From Gammaproteobacteria bacterium (GTDB lineage Bacteria > Pseudomonadota > Gammaproteobacteria > Eutrophobiales > Eutrophobiaceae), in the NCBI GenBank assembly GCA_012103475.1, contig WLWS01000006.1, positions 1 through 64,000 of the forward strand: a DNA stretch of 64,000 nucleotides. The letters run 5' to 3'. Both the position numbers and the translations under genes were made by a program. Positions 54,770-63,694 of the stretch are shown here, in pieces. Each line of letters starts with the position of its first letter. The first letter of the stretch is position 1. The notes beneath the pieces were generated by a model. It had not been told where the DNA came from, did not search any database, and saw nothing but the letters and a program-made list of their open reading frames with translations.

Positions 54770-55735
54770 TTAGCTTTTTGATCCATATCTATTCCACCAG
54801 CCGTTTTTCTGTTTTTTAACTTCCTCCAGTTCAATTTGTTTTAGCTCATCTTCGGTCCATTCCTTTGTCTCTGACTTTCTTAATACCCACTTTAAAGGAA
54901 ATGCTGCATTTGCAATCTGGTATAGGCTTGGGACATCTGGAAATTTTACGTGTTTAGGCTTAGTACATTGCGGAAAATCAACTGTGATTTGTTCAGCATC
55001 ACTTACCTGTACTTCGTGCTCATCTTCAAGCATTAAAACTGAACTTCTCGGCAAAAACTCCCAGTACATTATGGTTGACAGTGGAGTGCCGAACTTAATC
55101 CTATTAGGATGTTTTGTATAGTCGAAGATTGGTGGAAGCTTTTTTGCCTTTTTCCTTAGCCCGAAAAAAGAACGCTCGTAGTCCACTCTCAGGAAGTCTA
55201 CGTGCCCAAGTAATAAATCATATGCCTTTCGTTTATAAACCGGAACGGCAACTATTGGTTTTATAACGTTGGGATTAATCGTATTTGTTATTTCGAAAGC
55301 TATAGTTTCGCGAATTTTCTGACTTTCGCTTAATTCATTAGTGGATGAAATATTTGTTTTTAGCTTTTCGGAAAGTTCGATCTTTATTTTCGAGGATAGT
55401 TCATTTTTCTTTGAGAACCCTATCTTTCCAGCTAGTTCAGTAGCAAATCGCGCAGTTGACTCGTGCTCAAGAAGAAATTGCCTAATTGATGATACCTGCT
55501 TGATTTCTTCAAGCTCAAAGCTCGAAGCAATTACATGTTGGGAACCAACTCCTTCGGGTGACTTGTATACGGCTAAGGCATCCCCAACCTGATGCGGCAT
55601 ATCCAAGGTTCTTTCGTTCAACTGGAAGTGGCACCGAACAATACCAAATGAAGTATTTTTTTCGTTAAGAGTTTCCCATGAGTTTTCCTTAGTAAGCTCC
55701 ACTGAAAAAGGGATAGAAAATTGAATTCGTTTCAT
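54770..55735 (-). CDS. Soluble protein, unknown
   Basis: The 321-residue charged protein has no signal or membrane segment. The N-terminal beta-rich part (MKRIQFSIPFSVELTKEN) is followed by a Lys/Ser/Glu-rich helical stretch (about 100-165). A C-terminal part carries RVDYERSFFGLRKKAKKLPPI and Trp-rich ends. I recognise no family. It has its own transcript, as flanking gaps exceed 450 bp. Confidence 0.6.
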   Translation of the reverse strand: MKRIQFSIPFSVELTKENSWETLNEKNTSFGIVRCHFQLNERTLDMPHQVGDALAVYKSPEGVGSQHVIASSFELEEIKQVSSIRQFLLEHESTARFATELAGKIGFSKKNELSSKIKIELSEKLKTNISSTNELSESQKIRETIAFEITNTINPNVIKPIVAVPVYKRKAYDLLLGHVDFLRVDYERSFFGLRKKAKKLPPIFDYTKHPNRIKFGTPLSTIMYWEFLPRSSVLMLEDEHEVQVSDAEQITVDFPQCTKPKHVKFPDVPSLYQIANAAFPLKWVLRKSETKEWTEDELKQIELEEVKKQKNGWWNRYGSKS

Positions 55736-56015
55736 ATTGTTATTGTTTTCATTTTTTGATTCCTAACAAGTATTTATTAGAAGTTTACGCCCTTATTTCC
55801 TGGATACTCCCAAACTACAGATGTCGTTAAATCGATCTACTATCATAGTCTTAATTGTCCCTATCTCAGTTCAGGACTGGACAGTTAGCCTGACTGATAT
55901 CTAAAAAGGTGTGACACCTAGCATACTCATCTCACTTAATTGCTGATACCTTGTTCCCTCTGAGTTGTCACAAGGAGGCGGAGCTGAAGTGAATAATGTC
56001 TTCAGTATTGACGTA

Positions 56016-56126
56016 GAAAAGCCTCGGCCTACGTAGGTACATCGGAGCAATTGGTGGATAGAGATAACCATCCTGGTTTCCCTGTCCTCCAATGATTAGT
56101 GTCATGTGTGATTAATATCTCTCACT
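56016..56126 (+). ncRNA. Structured repeat B, possible RNA
   Basis: This is the second copy of the repeat at 48935-49046. It shares GATAACCATCCTGGTTTCC and ATCTCTCACT exactly, and the hairpin order is kept although the first stem has changed (CCTAC/GTAGG palindrome inside). The AAAAGCCTCGGCCTA part and a preceding CTGAAG/CTTCAG stem recall c-di-GMP-I riboswitch layout, but the match is too weak to name it. Confidence 0.42.
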
Positions 56127-56174
56127 CGACTGATTAGCACAGCGGCCAATACTGAATGTTAACTGGATAAAGAA

Positions 56175-56205
56175 ACGGCCCTCCCGTCGAATCTAGAAGG
56201 GCCGT
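56175..56205. repeat. GC-rich hairpin
   Basis: ACGGCCCT and AGGGCCGT form a perfect 8-bp stem with a 15-base loop. On the minus strand it is followed by TTCTTT, so it could be a weak terminator. No gene ends directly against it. Confidence 0.45.
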
Positions 56206-56367
56206 AGGGGGTGGTACTGGGATTTAAATCCTAACTCTATCTTTCATTTATGTATGTACCCCATCTAGGGTAGTCGTTAATACACCAACAATGTTATCTT
56301 TAACACATCTCTACTTGCTCCATAGGATTAAGCTCTTAAGTTCCAGAACATCAAAAAGGAGATAACT

Positions 56368-56538
56368 ATGGAAAAGGACTTCACAATCGACGTAGAAGTA
56401 ATACTTAGAGCGAAGTGGTCTGAACCAATGACTTCTCATGAAGAGTGGAAGAGGAGAAACTTAATTGATGACAGTCTGGGCGTTTTGTCTTGTGAGTTGG
56501 AGGAAGTTGTTCAAAGGCTATTGGAAGCGAGGCGATAG
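56368..56538 (+). CDS. Small acidic protein (56 aa), unknown
   Basis: MEKDFTIDVEVILRAKWSEP is followed by a charged helix (DDSLGVLSCELEEVVQRLLEARR). A good AAAAAGGAGATAACT ribosome site precedes the ATG, the best argument that this short frame is a gene. No family is recognised. It lies between repeat B and the PLD-like gene on the same strand. Confidence 0.5.
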   Translation: MEKDFTIDVEVILRAKWSEPMTSHEEWKRRNLIDDSLGVLSCELEEVVQRLLEARR

Positions 56539-56756
56539 AGTGAAATTGATGCTTCAAAGGAAATGCAGGTCAAGATGACCACAAACAAAAAACCGCCATG
56601 TAGACGGGCTATAGTGGAATAGGAAATCGCAAAATTTCTCACAGTGCCAGTGGCTAGAGGTTGGGTAAAGAAATATACTTGTATTTTGTAGTATCACATA
56701 CAAACGTCCAACTACGCGCTGATTGATTAGTGTGGAAAAAAGAGAACAATTCTACT

Positions 56757-57347
56757 ATGCCTGATTTTAAATTTGTCTCCACCAAGACAGCAACGACAGA
56801 CGCTCTAGATGTACCGCTTGGCGACATAAATGATGAAATTATCAGTCTGTTTAATCGCATAGATGTAAACAGTACGGTAATGATTGCAATGATGGACTGG
56901 TATTTGGATGTCAGCGGACACGTCTCAGGAGAAACAGGTGATCCTGTAGCGCTGGCCTTGGAAAAAAGACTGAAAGTTTTATGGCCGCCGGGCAAACCAC
57001 CTGAATATCCACCTGTTAAAATTGTGTTGTGTCCTCCCGAATCTGAGCACTACGGCGGATCATCCAAAGAAATATTGGATGACCTTATATCAGATGGGCT
57101 AGTCGAGCTTCATTTTGCTGAGGTTATGCCCAACTCATTAATGCACAACAAAATATTTATCTTTCGTAATATTAGTAATGCTGATGACATTCCCGGGTTT
57201 GGCGACTATTTAGCTGTCTCTTCAGCAAATTTATACTGGTCACAACTGTATCAAGCTAATGAAATGGTTGTTATAAATGATTTATCGGATGTAATCGGTT
57301 GGTATGAAGATTATGTTCAGAGAAAACACAGTCAATACATAGGCTAA
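56757..57347 (+). CDS. Single-motif phospholipase D-like protein
   Basis: About 196 residues from Met at 56757; an upstream GTG at 56730 is less likely. An HNKIFIF (HxK) motif lies near residue 148 and is followed by AVSSANLYWSQLYQANEMVVI, the second half of an HKD-type active site (S/N...E). A first HKD copy is missing, so a dimer would be needed, as in Nuc-type nucleases. The substrate may be DNA or phospholipid. The early part has no recognised domain. Confidence 0.62.
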   Translation: MPDFKFVSTKTATTDALDVPLGDINDEIISLFNRIDVNSTVMIAMMDWYLDVSGHVSGETGDPVALALEKRLKVLWPPGKPPEYPPVKIVLCPPESEHYGGSSKEILDDLISDGLVELHFAEVMPNSLMHNKIFIFRNISNADDIPGFGDYLAVSSANLYWSQLYQANEMVVINDLSDVIGWYEDYVQRKHSQYIG

Positions 57348-57357
57348 AAACTTGTTA

Positions 57358-58995
57358 CTACTTTATAAAGAACTCTCCATATTTTTCACGTAGAGATAAT
57401 TTACTGACCTTCCCTGTTGCGGTATGAGGTAGTTCCTCTACGAAGAGGATATTGTCTGGTTTCCACCAGCTTGCAATTTTTCCATCAAACCAATTTAAAA
57501 TATCTTCGGCTGAAGATGAATCTTCAGCTCTCTTTACTGCTATCAAGAAGGGGCGTTCTCCCCATTTTTCATGTTTCGCACCTATGACCGCAGCTTCAGT
57601 AATCTGCGGGTGCGTTAGCGCACAGTTCTCGATTTCGATTGAACTAATCCATTCACCGCCTGATTTAATCAGGTCTTTAGATCGGTCTGTGATTTGTACG
57701 GTTCCATCCGCTGCTATATTCGCCACATCACCTGTCATAAACCAGCCGTTTACTGCAAATTCATCACTTTCCTGTGAGAAGTAAGAATTACAGACATTTG
57801 GTCCACGCACATACAGATGTCCGGAAGTCTGTCCGTCCCAGGGTAGTTCTTTACCCTCATCATCAGTAATCTTGACTTGCACTCCGAATATAGGTCGACC
57901 TTGTTTCAATACGGAAGATTTTTTTTCCGCTTCATTTAGGTGTTCAAAATCAGGGCCTGGAATGTTTACTGTACCTACCGAGCCTAGCTCTGTCATTCCC
58001 CAACCCTGAATAAGTTCTACATCGTATTCGTTGGAAAATTGATCAAATAAGGATTGTGGGCAGGCGGCACCACCAACGATTGCTCGCCGGAGTGGTTCAA
58101 TTTTTTTACCGGATTGTTCCAAATAGTCAATCAGAAGTTGCCATATTGTGGGAACCCCAACCGCGAAGCTAACCTTCTCCTTTGTAATCAGGTTCTGTAA
58201 CACTTCCCCATTGCCCAAATAGCGGCCGGGAAACACCAACTTTGAACCGATCATCGGCGCTCGGAAAGGTAAACCCCAGGCATGCACATGGAACATCGGT
58301 ACGATAGATAGAACTATGTCGTTTGCAGAGAAACCGGAAGCATCCAGCATGGAAACCGAAAGTGCATGAACAACGATTGAACGATGCGAATATAGAACGC
58401 CCTTCGGGTTTCCAGTGGTCCCCGAGGTGTAGCACAATGAGCAGGCAGAATACTCATCTAGTTCGGGCCATTCGAAATCACTTTTCTGCTCGGATAGTAA
58501 GGTTTCATAGCAGCGAATATTTTTAAGAGAAGTTTTCGGCGTTTGTTTTTCATCACAAAGAGTGATGAAGCCTTTCACATTCGGGATATCATCCTGAATA
58601 TTTTCCAGAAGTGGTACAAAGTCAGGATCGAGGAATATCCATTGGTCCTCTGCATGATTAATAATGTAGACCAGCTGCTCTTCGAATAAGCGCGGATTAA
58701 TTGTGTGTAATATCGCGCCACTGCAGGTCAGCGCATAATAAATCTCAAAATGTCGATAATCATTCCATGCCAGGGTCGCGATGCGCTCTCCTGGTTTGCA
58801 ACCAAGGGCCGCCAGCGCATTGGCGAGTTGCGCGGCACGTTCAAATGCTTCTCCATAGGTTGTTTTATGAGTCGACTGTGGATCGATTGCTGAAATGATT
58901 TCACGTTTAGCATGATATAGCCTGGCGTGCTCCATCACGGTGGTGATGGTTAGGGGCACATTCATCATTTGGCCTTGCATCATTTTATCCTTCAC
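57358..58995 (-). CDS. Fatty-acid-CoA ligase (AMP-binding)
   Basis: The 545-residue ANL-superfamily enzyme has ACSLCYTSGTTGNPKGVLYSHRS (P-loop), GWGMTELGSVG (motif A5) and WFMTGDVANIAADGTVQITDRSKDLIKSGGEWISSIEIE (A8). The C-terminal lysine lies in PHTATGKVSKLSLR. It activates a carboxylic acid with ATP and joins it to CoA. It is closest in layout to medium- or long-chain ligases such as AlkK. It lies 9 bp after the LLM oxidoreductase gene and is cotranscribed with it. Confidence 0.92.
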   Translation of the reverse strand: MKDKMMQGQMMNVPLTITTVMEHARLYHAKREIISAIDPQSTHKTTYGEAFERAAQLANALAALGCKPGERIATLAWNDYRHFEIYYALTCSGAILHTINPRLFEEQLVYIINHAEDQWIFLDPDFVPLLENIQDDIPNVKGFITLCDEKQTPKTSLKNIRCYETLLSEQKSDFEWPELDEYSACSLCYTSGTTGNPKGVLYSHRSIVVHALSVSMLDASGFSANDIVLSIVPMFHVHAWGLPFRAPMIGSKLVFPGRYLGNGEVLQNLITKEKVSFAVGVPTIWQLLIDYLEQSGKKIEPLRRAIVGGAACPQSLFDQFSNEYDVELIQGWGMTELGSVGTVNIPGPDFEHLNEAEKKSSVLKQGRPIFGVQVKITDDEGKELPWDGQTSGHLYVRGPNVCNSYFSQESDEFAVNGWFMTGDVANIAADGTVQITDRSKDLIKSGGEWISSIEIENCALTHPQITEAAVIGAKHEKWGERPFLIAVKRAEDSSSAEDILNWFDGKIASWWKPDNILFVEELPHTATGKVSKLSLREKYGEFFIK

Positions 58996-59004
58996 ATTTG
59001 TTCG

Positions 59005-59886
59005 TTATAGCGATTTCACGAAATCGATATAAGTAGCAGTCAGGTTCTTCAACAGGGTTTCCAGTTCTTCAGTGCTTGCAGCAAAATCCAGTAGTATCAC
59101 CTCATCAACACCCAGCTCGTGGTACTGCCTGATCATCTCCTGATCATGCTCGTGAGGATAAGGGCAGGCATAGATTGAAATGTCTTGTCTTGAGCGACCG
59201 TGTTCTTTGAGCTTGTCATCCAGTTTGCCTAGTTGGACAGAGAGCTGTTGGGGATTCAGGCCCAGTGCGTACCAACCGCCACCTTCCGATGCGACACGTC
59301 TGAATGTTGCATTGTTGTTTCCACCAAATACAATGGGTGGGTAAGGTTGCTGAACTGGCTTGGGATAAAATCGACATTCTGGCAGGTGGTAAAACTCATC
59401 TTCGTAACTGGATACCTTATCGCACCAAAGACGTTTCATTACCTCAAGATAGGAATCACAGCGGGCACCGCGTTTTTCGAAGCTAGCACCGACAGCTGCA
59501 TATTCTTCAGCCAGCCAACCGACGCCCAGGCCCAGAGTAAGGCGACCGTTCGATAGCCAATCGACGTTGGATACCTCTTTCGCCGTATAAACCGGGTTGC
59601 GCTGTGGCAATACGCAGACTCCGGTACCCAGCCGAATGGTTCTGGTATGGGCCGCAAGGAAGGCCAGGGATGTGAATGTTTCCATTTCAACATTGTCTTC
59701 GGCATTTCCGGGCATCTTGCCATCTTCAGCGAGCGGGTATCTGGAATCGTACTCGTCAAACAGAACCACGTGTTCGCCTATCCAGAGCGTGCTAAAACCA
59801 AGTTCCTCGGCGCTTTGCCCGAGGACACGAATGTACTCAGGCGAGGCGTAAGGTGCTATTAGCGGAATGCAAAGACCGATATTCAT
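59005..59886 (-). CDS. LLM-class flavin/F420-dependent oxidoreductase
   Basis: The 293-residue luciferase-like TIM barrel starts MNIGLCIPLIAPYASPEYI and has LGFSTLWIGEHVV. RLGTGVCVLPQRNPVYTAKEVSNVDWLSNGRLTLGLGVGWLAEEY, typical of TIGR03619-type proteins, follows. It probably oxidises or reduces a lipid or terpenoid intermediate using F420 or FMN; the cofactor cannot be decided. It heads the leftward LLM/acyl-CoA ligase operon behind the operator at 59991. Confidence 0.88.
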   Translation of the reverse strand: MNIGLCIPLIAPYASPEYIRVLGQSAEELGFSTLWIGEHVVLFDEYDSRYPLAEDGKMPGNAEDNVEMETFTSLAFLAAHTRTIRLGTGVCVLPQRNPVYTAKEVSNVDWLSNGRLTLGLGVGWLAEEYAAVGASFEKRGARCDSYLEVMKRLWCDKVSSYEDEFYHLPECRFYPKPVQQPYPPIVFGGNNNATFRRVASEGGGWYALGLNPQQLSVQLGKLDDKLKEHGRSRQDISIYACPYPHEHDQEMIRQYHELGVDEVILLDFAASTEELETLLKNLTATYIDFVKSL

Positions 59887-59990
59887 AATAAACCCTTAAC
59901 AATTGAAATTAGGCCGGAACTAATCAAATACGAATATATTGATTGATGTAACATAATGATATGGCATATTTTTATAATTTCAGTAGGCAT

Positions 59991-60013
59991 ATTATAGGCC
60001 AATGGACTATAAT
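59991..60013. promoter_or_regulatory. Candidate TetR operator 1
   Basis: A 23-bp palindrome pairs at 10 of 11 positions (arms ATTATAG and CTATAAT around GCCAATGGA). It contains ATAGGCCAAT (59994-60003), which recurs at 63503 and 63617. It lies between the divergent LLM and TetR genes and could control both. Confidence 0.72.
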
Positions 60014-60059
60014 ATGCATCTGATTTCACATTGAATTTATAACATTATTTACTACTTCT

Positions 60060-60701
60060 ATGGCTAAAAAGAAAACTGCGAAAACTCAGGTCGAAAAGGC
60101 ACCTAAAGAAAAAGAAAAGAAAGAGACGAAAGGTCAGATGCGTCGTCAACAAATTCTTGATGTGGCTAAGCAAGTGCTGATTGATGAAGGAGTCAGTAGC
60201 CTGGTGCTAAGAGATGTCGCTGACAAAATCGGCATAACGCACGGCAATTTACAGTACTATTTTCCTACCAAGGACGATTTACTAGTGGCGATATTTGACC
60301 AGGAAGTAGAAAAATATACGGATAGTATGCAGGTCGCAGTGGCTGCAACATCAACGAAAAGAGGGCGTCTCGATGCGATTATCGATTCCGGTGTCGCCGA
60401 ATTGAAAGCGCCCGAAACAGCCCTCTGGCGAATTATGATGTCCCTGGCGAGTCATAATTCGGAAATGGCGGCACTGCTAAAGAAGGAAAATGACTTATAC
60501 GAAGTAGTATTAACCGAGCAATTGAAATTAATCTCTCCTCATTTATCTGATCAGAGGCATCGACACATGGCAAGAATCATTCATGCCATACTGGATGGAC
60601 TTGGCATTCAATATTCTTATGATGACGCGGACAGTGCAGAAATGAAGGCCCTGACTGCCGAGATTAAAGAGGCTTTATTTACAGTACTGGAAGCAAGCTG
60701 A
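60060..60701 (+). CDS. TetR-family transcriptional regulator
   Basis: The 213-residue protein starts with a Lys-rich tail of about 28 residues. A TetR_N HTH (QILDVAKQVLIDEGVSSLVLRDVADKIGITHGNLQYYFPTKDDLLVAIFD) follows, then a helical ligand-binding domain. It is divergent from the LLM/ligase operon, and a palindrome lies 46 bp upstream of its start. It is the likely local repressor of the whole catabolic cluster. Confidence 0.92.
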   Translation: MAKKKTAKTQVEKAPKEKEKKETKGQMRRQQILDVAKQVLIDEGVSSLVLRDVADKIGITHGNLQYYFPTKDDLLVAIFDQEVEKYTDSMQVAVAATSTKRGRLDAIIDSGVAELKAPETALWRIMMSLASHNSEMAALLKKENDLYEVVLTEQLKLISPHLSDQRHRHMARIIHAILDGLGIQYSYDDADSAEMKALTAEIKEALFTVLEAS

Positions 60702-60715
60702 CTAAGCTCTAAACC

Positions 60716-61596
60716 TCAGAGAGTGGCAACGAAGTCGAGGTAATCTTCTGCCAGCTTGTTTAACAAGCTTTCTACCTCTCCGCTGATTTGGCAAAGTGTA
60801 AAAGAATAAGTTCGTCCACACCGACCTCCTTGTATTGTTTTATCATTTCATGATCATAGTCGTGTCCATAGGGTGCCGCATAGACTTTGATTTCATTCCT
60901 GGGACGATTAGCATTAGAAAGTGCTGCCTCTAAATCAGCAATCTGCGGCTTGAGTTTTTCCGGATCGGCACCAATGGCAAACCAGCCCTGGCACTGCTCG
61001 GCGACACGTTTAAAACTCGGCTTGCTGTTTCCTGCAAAAATGATGGGTGGATGTGGTGTCTGCGCAGGTTTCGGAAAGAAACGGCAGGGACGTAGATCAT
61101 AAAACTCATCATGGTGTTCAGACAGCGAATCGCACCACAGACGTTTCATCACCTCAATATAAGAGCGGGATCGCGCACCGCGTTTTTCGTAAGTTGCGCC
61201 AACAGCTTCAAATTCTTCTTTCTGCCAGCCCAGCCCGACGCCAAGATCCAGCCGACCGTTTGATAGCCAGTCAACATTCGCTGCTTCCTTAGCCGTGTAA
61301 ACCGGATTTCTCTGTGGCAGGACAATGACGCCGGTACCCAGTCTTATTTTGTCTGTAATGGCAGCAAGGTATGCGAGTGATGTGAACGCATCCAGTTCGG
61401 CGTTATCGGCGGCCTTTTCGTGCTCCATTTTGCCATCTTCATAGACAGGAAAATTAGGATCGTAATCATCAACCATGACTACATGTTCACCAACCCAGAG
61501 AGAGTGGAAACCCAATCTCTCAGCATTGGTACCGAGTGCATGTAGAAACTCAGGTGTGGCAGTTGGGTTCAGTGGGACCAATACACCTAGTTTCAT
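60716..61596 (-). CDS. Second LLM-class oxidoreductase, with a frameshift near its end
   Basis: The protein is a paralogue of the one at 59005 (MKLGVLVPLNPTATPEFLHALG; GTGVIVLPQRNPVYTAKEAANVDWLSNGRLDLGVGLGWQ). As written it stops at 60772 after LHFAKSAER. One added base in the GG run at 60775-60776 restores VESLLNKLAEDYLDFVATL and a stop at 60716. That gives 293 residues, exactly the length of the paralogue, whose end reads EELETLLKNLTATYIDFVKSL. A sequence error is likely. It lies 3 bp after the VOC gene. Confidence 0.88.
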
Positions 61597-61599
61597 TAA

Positions 61600-62651
61600 T
61601 CAGCTCCATTCAGGTGGATAACTTCTCGGTGGGATACAGCGCGTACTGTCAGGTCCTGGTTGGACCACTTCAACAACCATGCCGCAGGTCAATTCCGCAG
61701 GAAAATAAGCCATTTTTTCCCCATAGGGTTCGAGCACACAATTCTTACTATCCAGCGGTGAGCCATCAATATTTAACATCTGGATGCCTTTTGCCTTCAT
61801 GGTTTCGTTGTATGCATCAAGATCATTTACGCAGACACAAAGCTCTCCGATATAACCATCACCTTTCTCATTCAAGGTATCCATTAAGGCACCTGCGCCA
61901 ACGGGTTGTACTAATTCCAGCCAGCAACCTTTTGCATCAATAAAACTGGCTTTGAAGCGCCTATTTTTTCGTTGTCATTATCAGCCGAGGTATCGATCTC
62001 CTTTTCAAAACGTTCCAGGCCAAGCACGTCCGTGTAAAAACTGGCCGTAGCCTCCAGGTCTTTGACCCAGATGGCAATGTGGTCCAGCCACGGTTCGTCG
62101 GCACCAGCGGCTGGCTCGTTAAGCCATTGCTCGTCTCGAATATTAATCAGCCCACCTTTGTCTCCAGGCTTCACTTCGAATATTTCGACACTCGTACCAC
62201 GGCTTACTTCGGGTGACCAGTAAGCAATACGTTGACCCGTATGCTCGATGTCTTCACCGGTACCCACGCCTTCCTTAATCAGGCCGCCATCTCTATTGAG
62301 AGGGCTACCATCCATATTCAACATCTGAATATCTTTAGCCTGCATTTCGTTCAATACACCGTCGTAATCCTGTGGTTGGAAATTAATTTCTATGATGGCA
62401 CCTGCGCCTTTTTCATTGAGGATATCCATACCCGGACCTGGGGTTGTGGGCTTGATCAACTCCAGCCAGACCCCGTTGCCGTCAAAGAACACACCTTCCA
62501 TACCACCGGTCGTAGGGTCATCGTCACTGACTCCGATTTCCATCGGGTGACGCCTGAAGCCAACGACGTCTGATAAAAATTTTGCGGTACCTTCTGTGTC
62601 GTCAACCCAGATTACGGTGTGGTCCAGATGCATTCTCATGTTATTCGCCAC
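61600..62651 (-). CDS. Two-domain VOC (glyoxalase/dioxygenase fold) protein, with a frameshift
   Basis: Domain 1 (LDHTVIWVDDTEGTAKFLSDVVGF, VWLELIKPT) and domain 2 (LDHIAIWVKDLEATASFYTDVLGLERFEKE) are VOC units with His and Glu metal ligands. The frame breaks near 61964: one added A in the six-A run there gives RRFKASFIDAKGCWLELVQP and joins the downstream piece (MDTLNEKGDGYIGELCV...). The total is then 350 residues. Possibly an extradiol dioxygenase-like or isomerase enzyme. An uncorrected homopolymer error is the simplest cause. Confidence 0.82.
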
Positions 62652-62669
62652 TTTATTGAGTCTCCAAAG

Positions 62670-63425
62670 TTAGTAAGTTTTAAGAATCTTTCCATAGGGC
62701 AGGTCAGCGGTCATGCGCATATACTTGGCATCGACTACCTGCAGTACGGGTAGATTGGCATCGGATATCTTGTCAACTTCGAGTGTAGCCTCACCACTGT
62801 ATAGCTCATCTTTACCATCCGGCCCCTTGTGCGGTACACCGGTAAAAAATACGGAGTTTAATTGTGCGAGGCCAGGTTTATCACCACCTTCAACATCGGG
62901 AATCACCTTCAATACGGCAAGTGGAAGTCCTTCCAATGCAGAAGCAGGCAAATTGGTGTCAGGCAGGATAAATGTTTTACAGGCGATATGACCGGGTTTG
63001 ACTTCAACTACACCTTCTATTTCACCTGTACCATGCTTGATCAATTCGATTCTGTGAGCCATTTTTTTTCCGAAGCCCCAGATTTCCCGGCCCATGGTAA
63101 GGGCGTTCTCGGTTGTGACGTAAACACAATTGGTATAGCCATAGACTTCACCTTCGTACATACACAGGACACCGGTGTAGACTTCGCCATAGGGCCCCCC
63201 GCTTGTGGTCATATGGTTAAATTCGAGAACCATAAAGGCAGTTGCAGGTTCTACTAATTCAAGATCAGATGGGAGCATATCCAGCACGGCATCTTCGTCT
63301 GTCAGGTAAGTGAGTACAATCGCTTCTGTGTCACGATAAAACCAGGGGCCTTTCTTGTAAGCCGGTTTATGAGCAGGCATTGTTGTGCCCCAGGTATCAG
63401 GTGTCAGTCTTCCCATTTTTGCCAT
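62670..63425 (-). CDS. Acetoacetate decarboxylase-like protein
   Basis: About 251 residues from ATG 63425 (MAKMGRLTPDTW). I reject the upstream ATG at 63533, because a GGGAG ribosome site precedes 63425 and the longer version would run through the operator at 63495. The block MGREIWGFGKKMAHRIEL is the ADC-family active-site region with its lysine pair, and FNHMTTSGGPYGEV is also typical. The substrate is probably a beta-keto or related acid. It leads the ADC-VOC-LLM operon. Confidence 0.83.
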   Translation of the reverse strand: MAKMGRLTPDTWGTTMPAHKPAYKKGPWFYRDTEAIVLTYLTDEDAVLDMLPSDLELVEPATAFMVLEFNHMTTSGGPYGEVYTGVLCMYEGEVYGYTNCVYVTTENALTMGREIWGFGKKMAHRIELIKHGTGEIEGVVEVKPGHIACKTFILPDTNLPASALEGLPLAVLKVIPDVEGGDKPGLAQLNSVFFTGVPHKGPDGKDELYSGEATLEVDKISDANLPVLQVVDAKYMRMTADLPYGKILKTY

Positions 63426-63494
63426 TGTTGTTGCTCCCCTATCTTGTAAATTAAATGATAAAGGCCCGGGAGGGACCTTCATAGATACATTGGG

Positions 63495-63522
63495 AAAACA
63501 ATATAGGCCAATACATTGTTTT
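63495..63522. promoter_or_regulatory. Candidate TetR operator 2
   Basis: AAAACAAT and ATTGTTTT are perfect inverted arms around ATAGGCCAATAC, so the shared ATAGGCCAAT (63503-63512) sits in the centre. It lies 70 bp upstream of the acetoacetate-decarboxylase-like gene. Confidence 0.6.
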
Positions 63523-63613
63523 TTGCAAATCAAGATTATAATATTATAACTATCAGATTATAAAAGAAAATAATTCATATGTTTGCCAGCATATTTCTTT
63601 TAAAAAATTGGCA

Positions 63614-63636
63614 ATAATAGGCCAATTGCTTATTAT
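63614..63636. promoter_or_regulatory. Candidate TetR operator 3
   Basis: A 23-bp palindrome pairs at 9 of 11 positions, with ATAGGCCAAT (63617-63626) in the same register as operator 1. It lies 58 bp upstream of the SDR gene. Confidence 0.65.
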
Positions 63637-63694
63637 ATTGAATAGTAAGCAAAATAACCGAATACTGTGTATTAGTCCTCAGGAGAATTAATTC

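Larger units (their letters stand above)
55736..56367. other. Intergenic with repeat B and a hairpin
   Basis: No gene is visible in about 630 bp. It contains a short AGGTGT-G-ACACCT palindrome near 55905, repeat B (56016-56126), a GC-rich hairpin (56175-56205) and a GGATTTAAATCC palindrome near 56219. Confidence 0.5.

Noticed and set aside
56016..56126. Identification of repeat B as a c-di-GMP-I riboswitch
   Set aside because: AAAGCC and GGCCTA-like pieces are present, but the conserved core and receptor do not line up and copy A lacks the 5' half.
56210..56245. tRNA-like TGGTACTGGGATTTAAATCC stretch
   Set aside because: It is a GGATTTAAATCC palindrome; no cloverleaf or matching acceptor stem could be drawn.
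63426..63533. 36-residue N-terminal extension of the ADC-like protein
   Set aside because: It would run through the candidate operator at 63495 and has no ribosome site, while GGGAG precedes the start at 63425.
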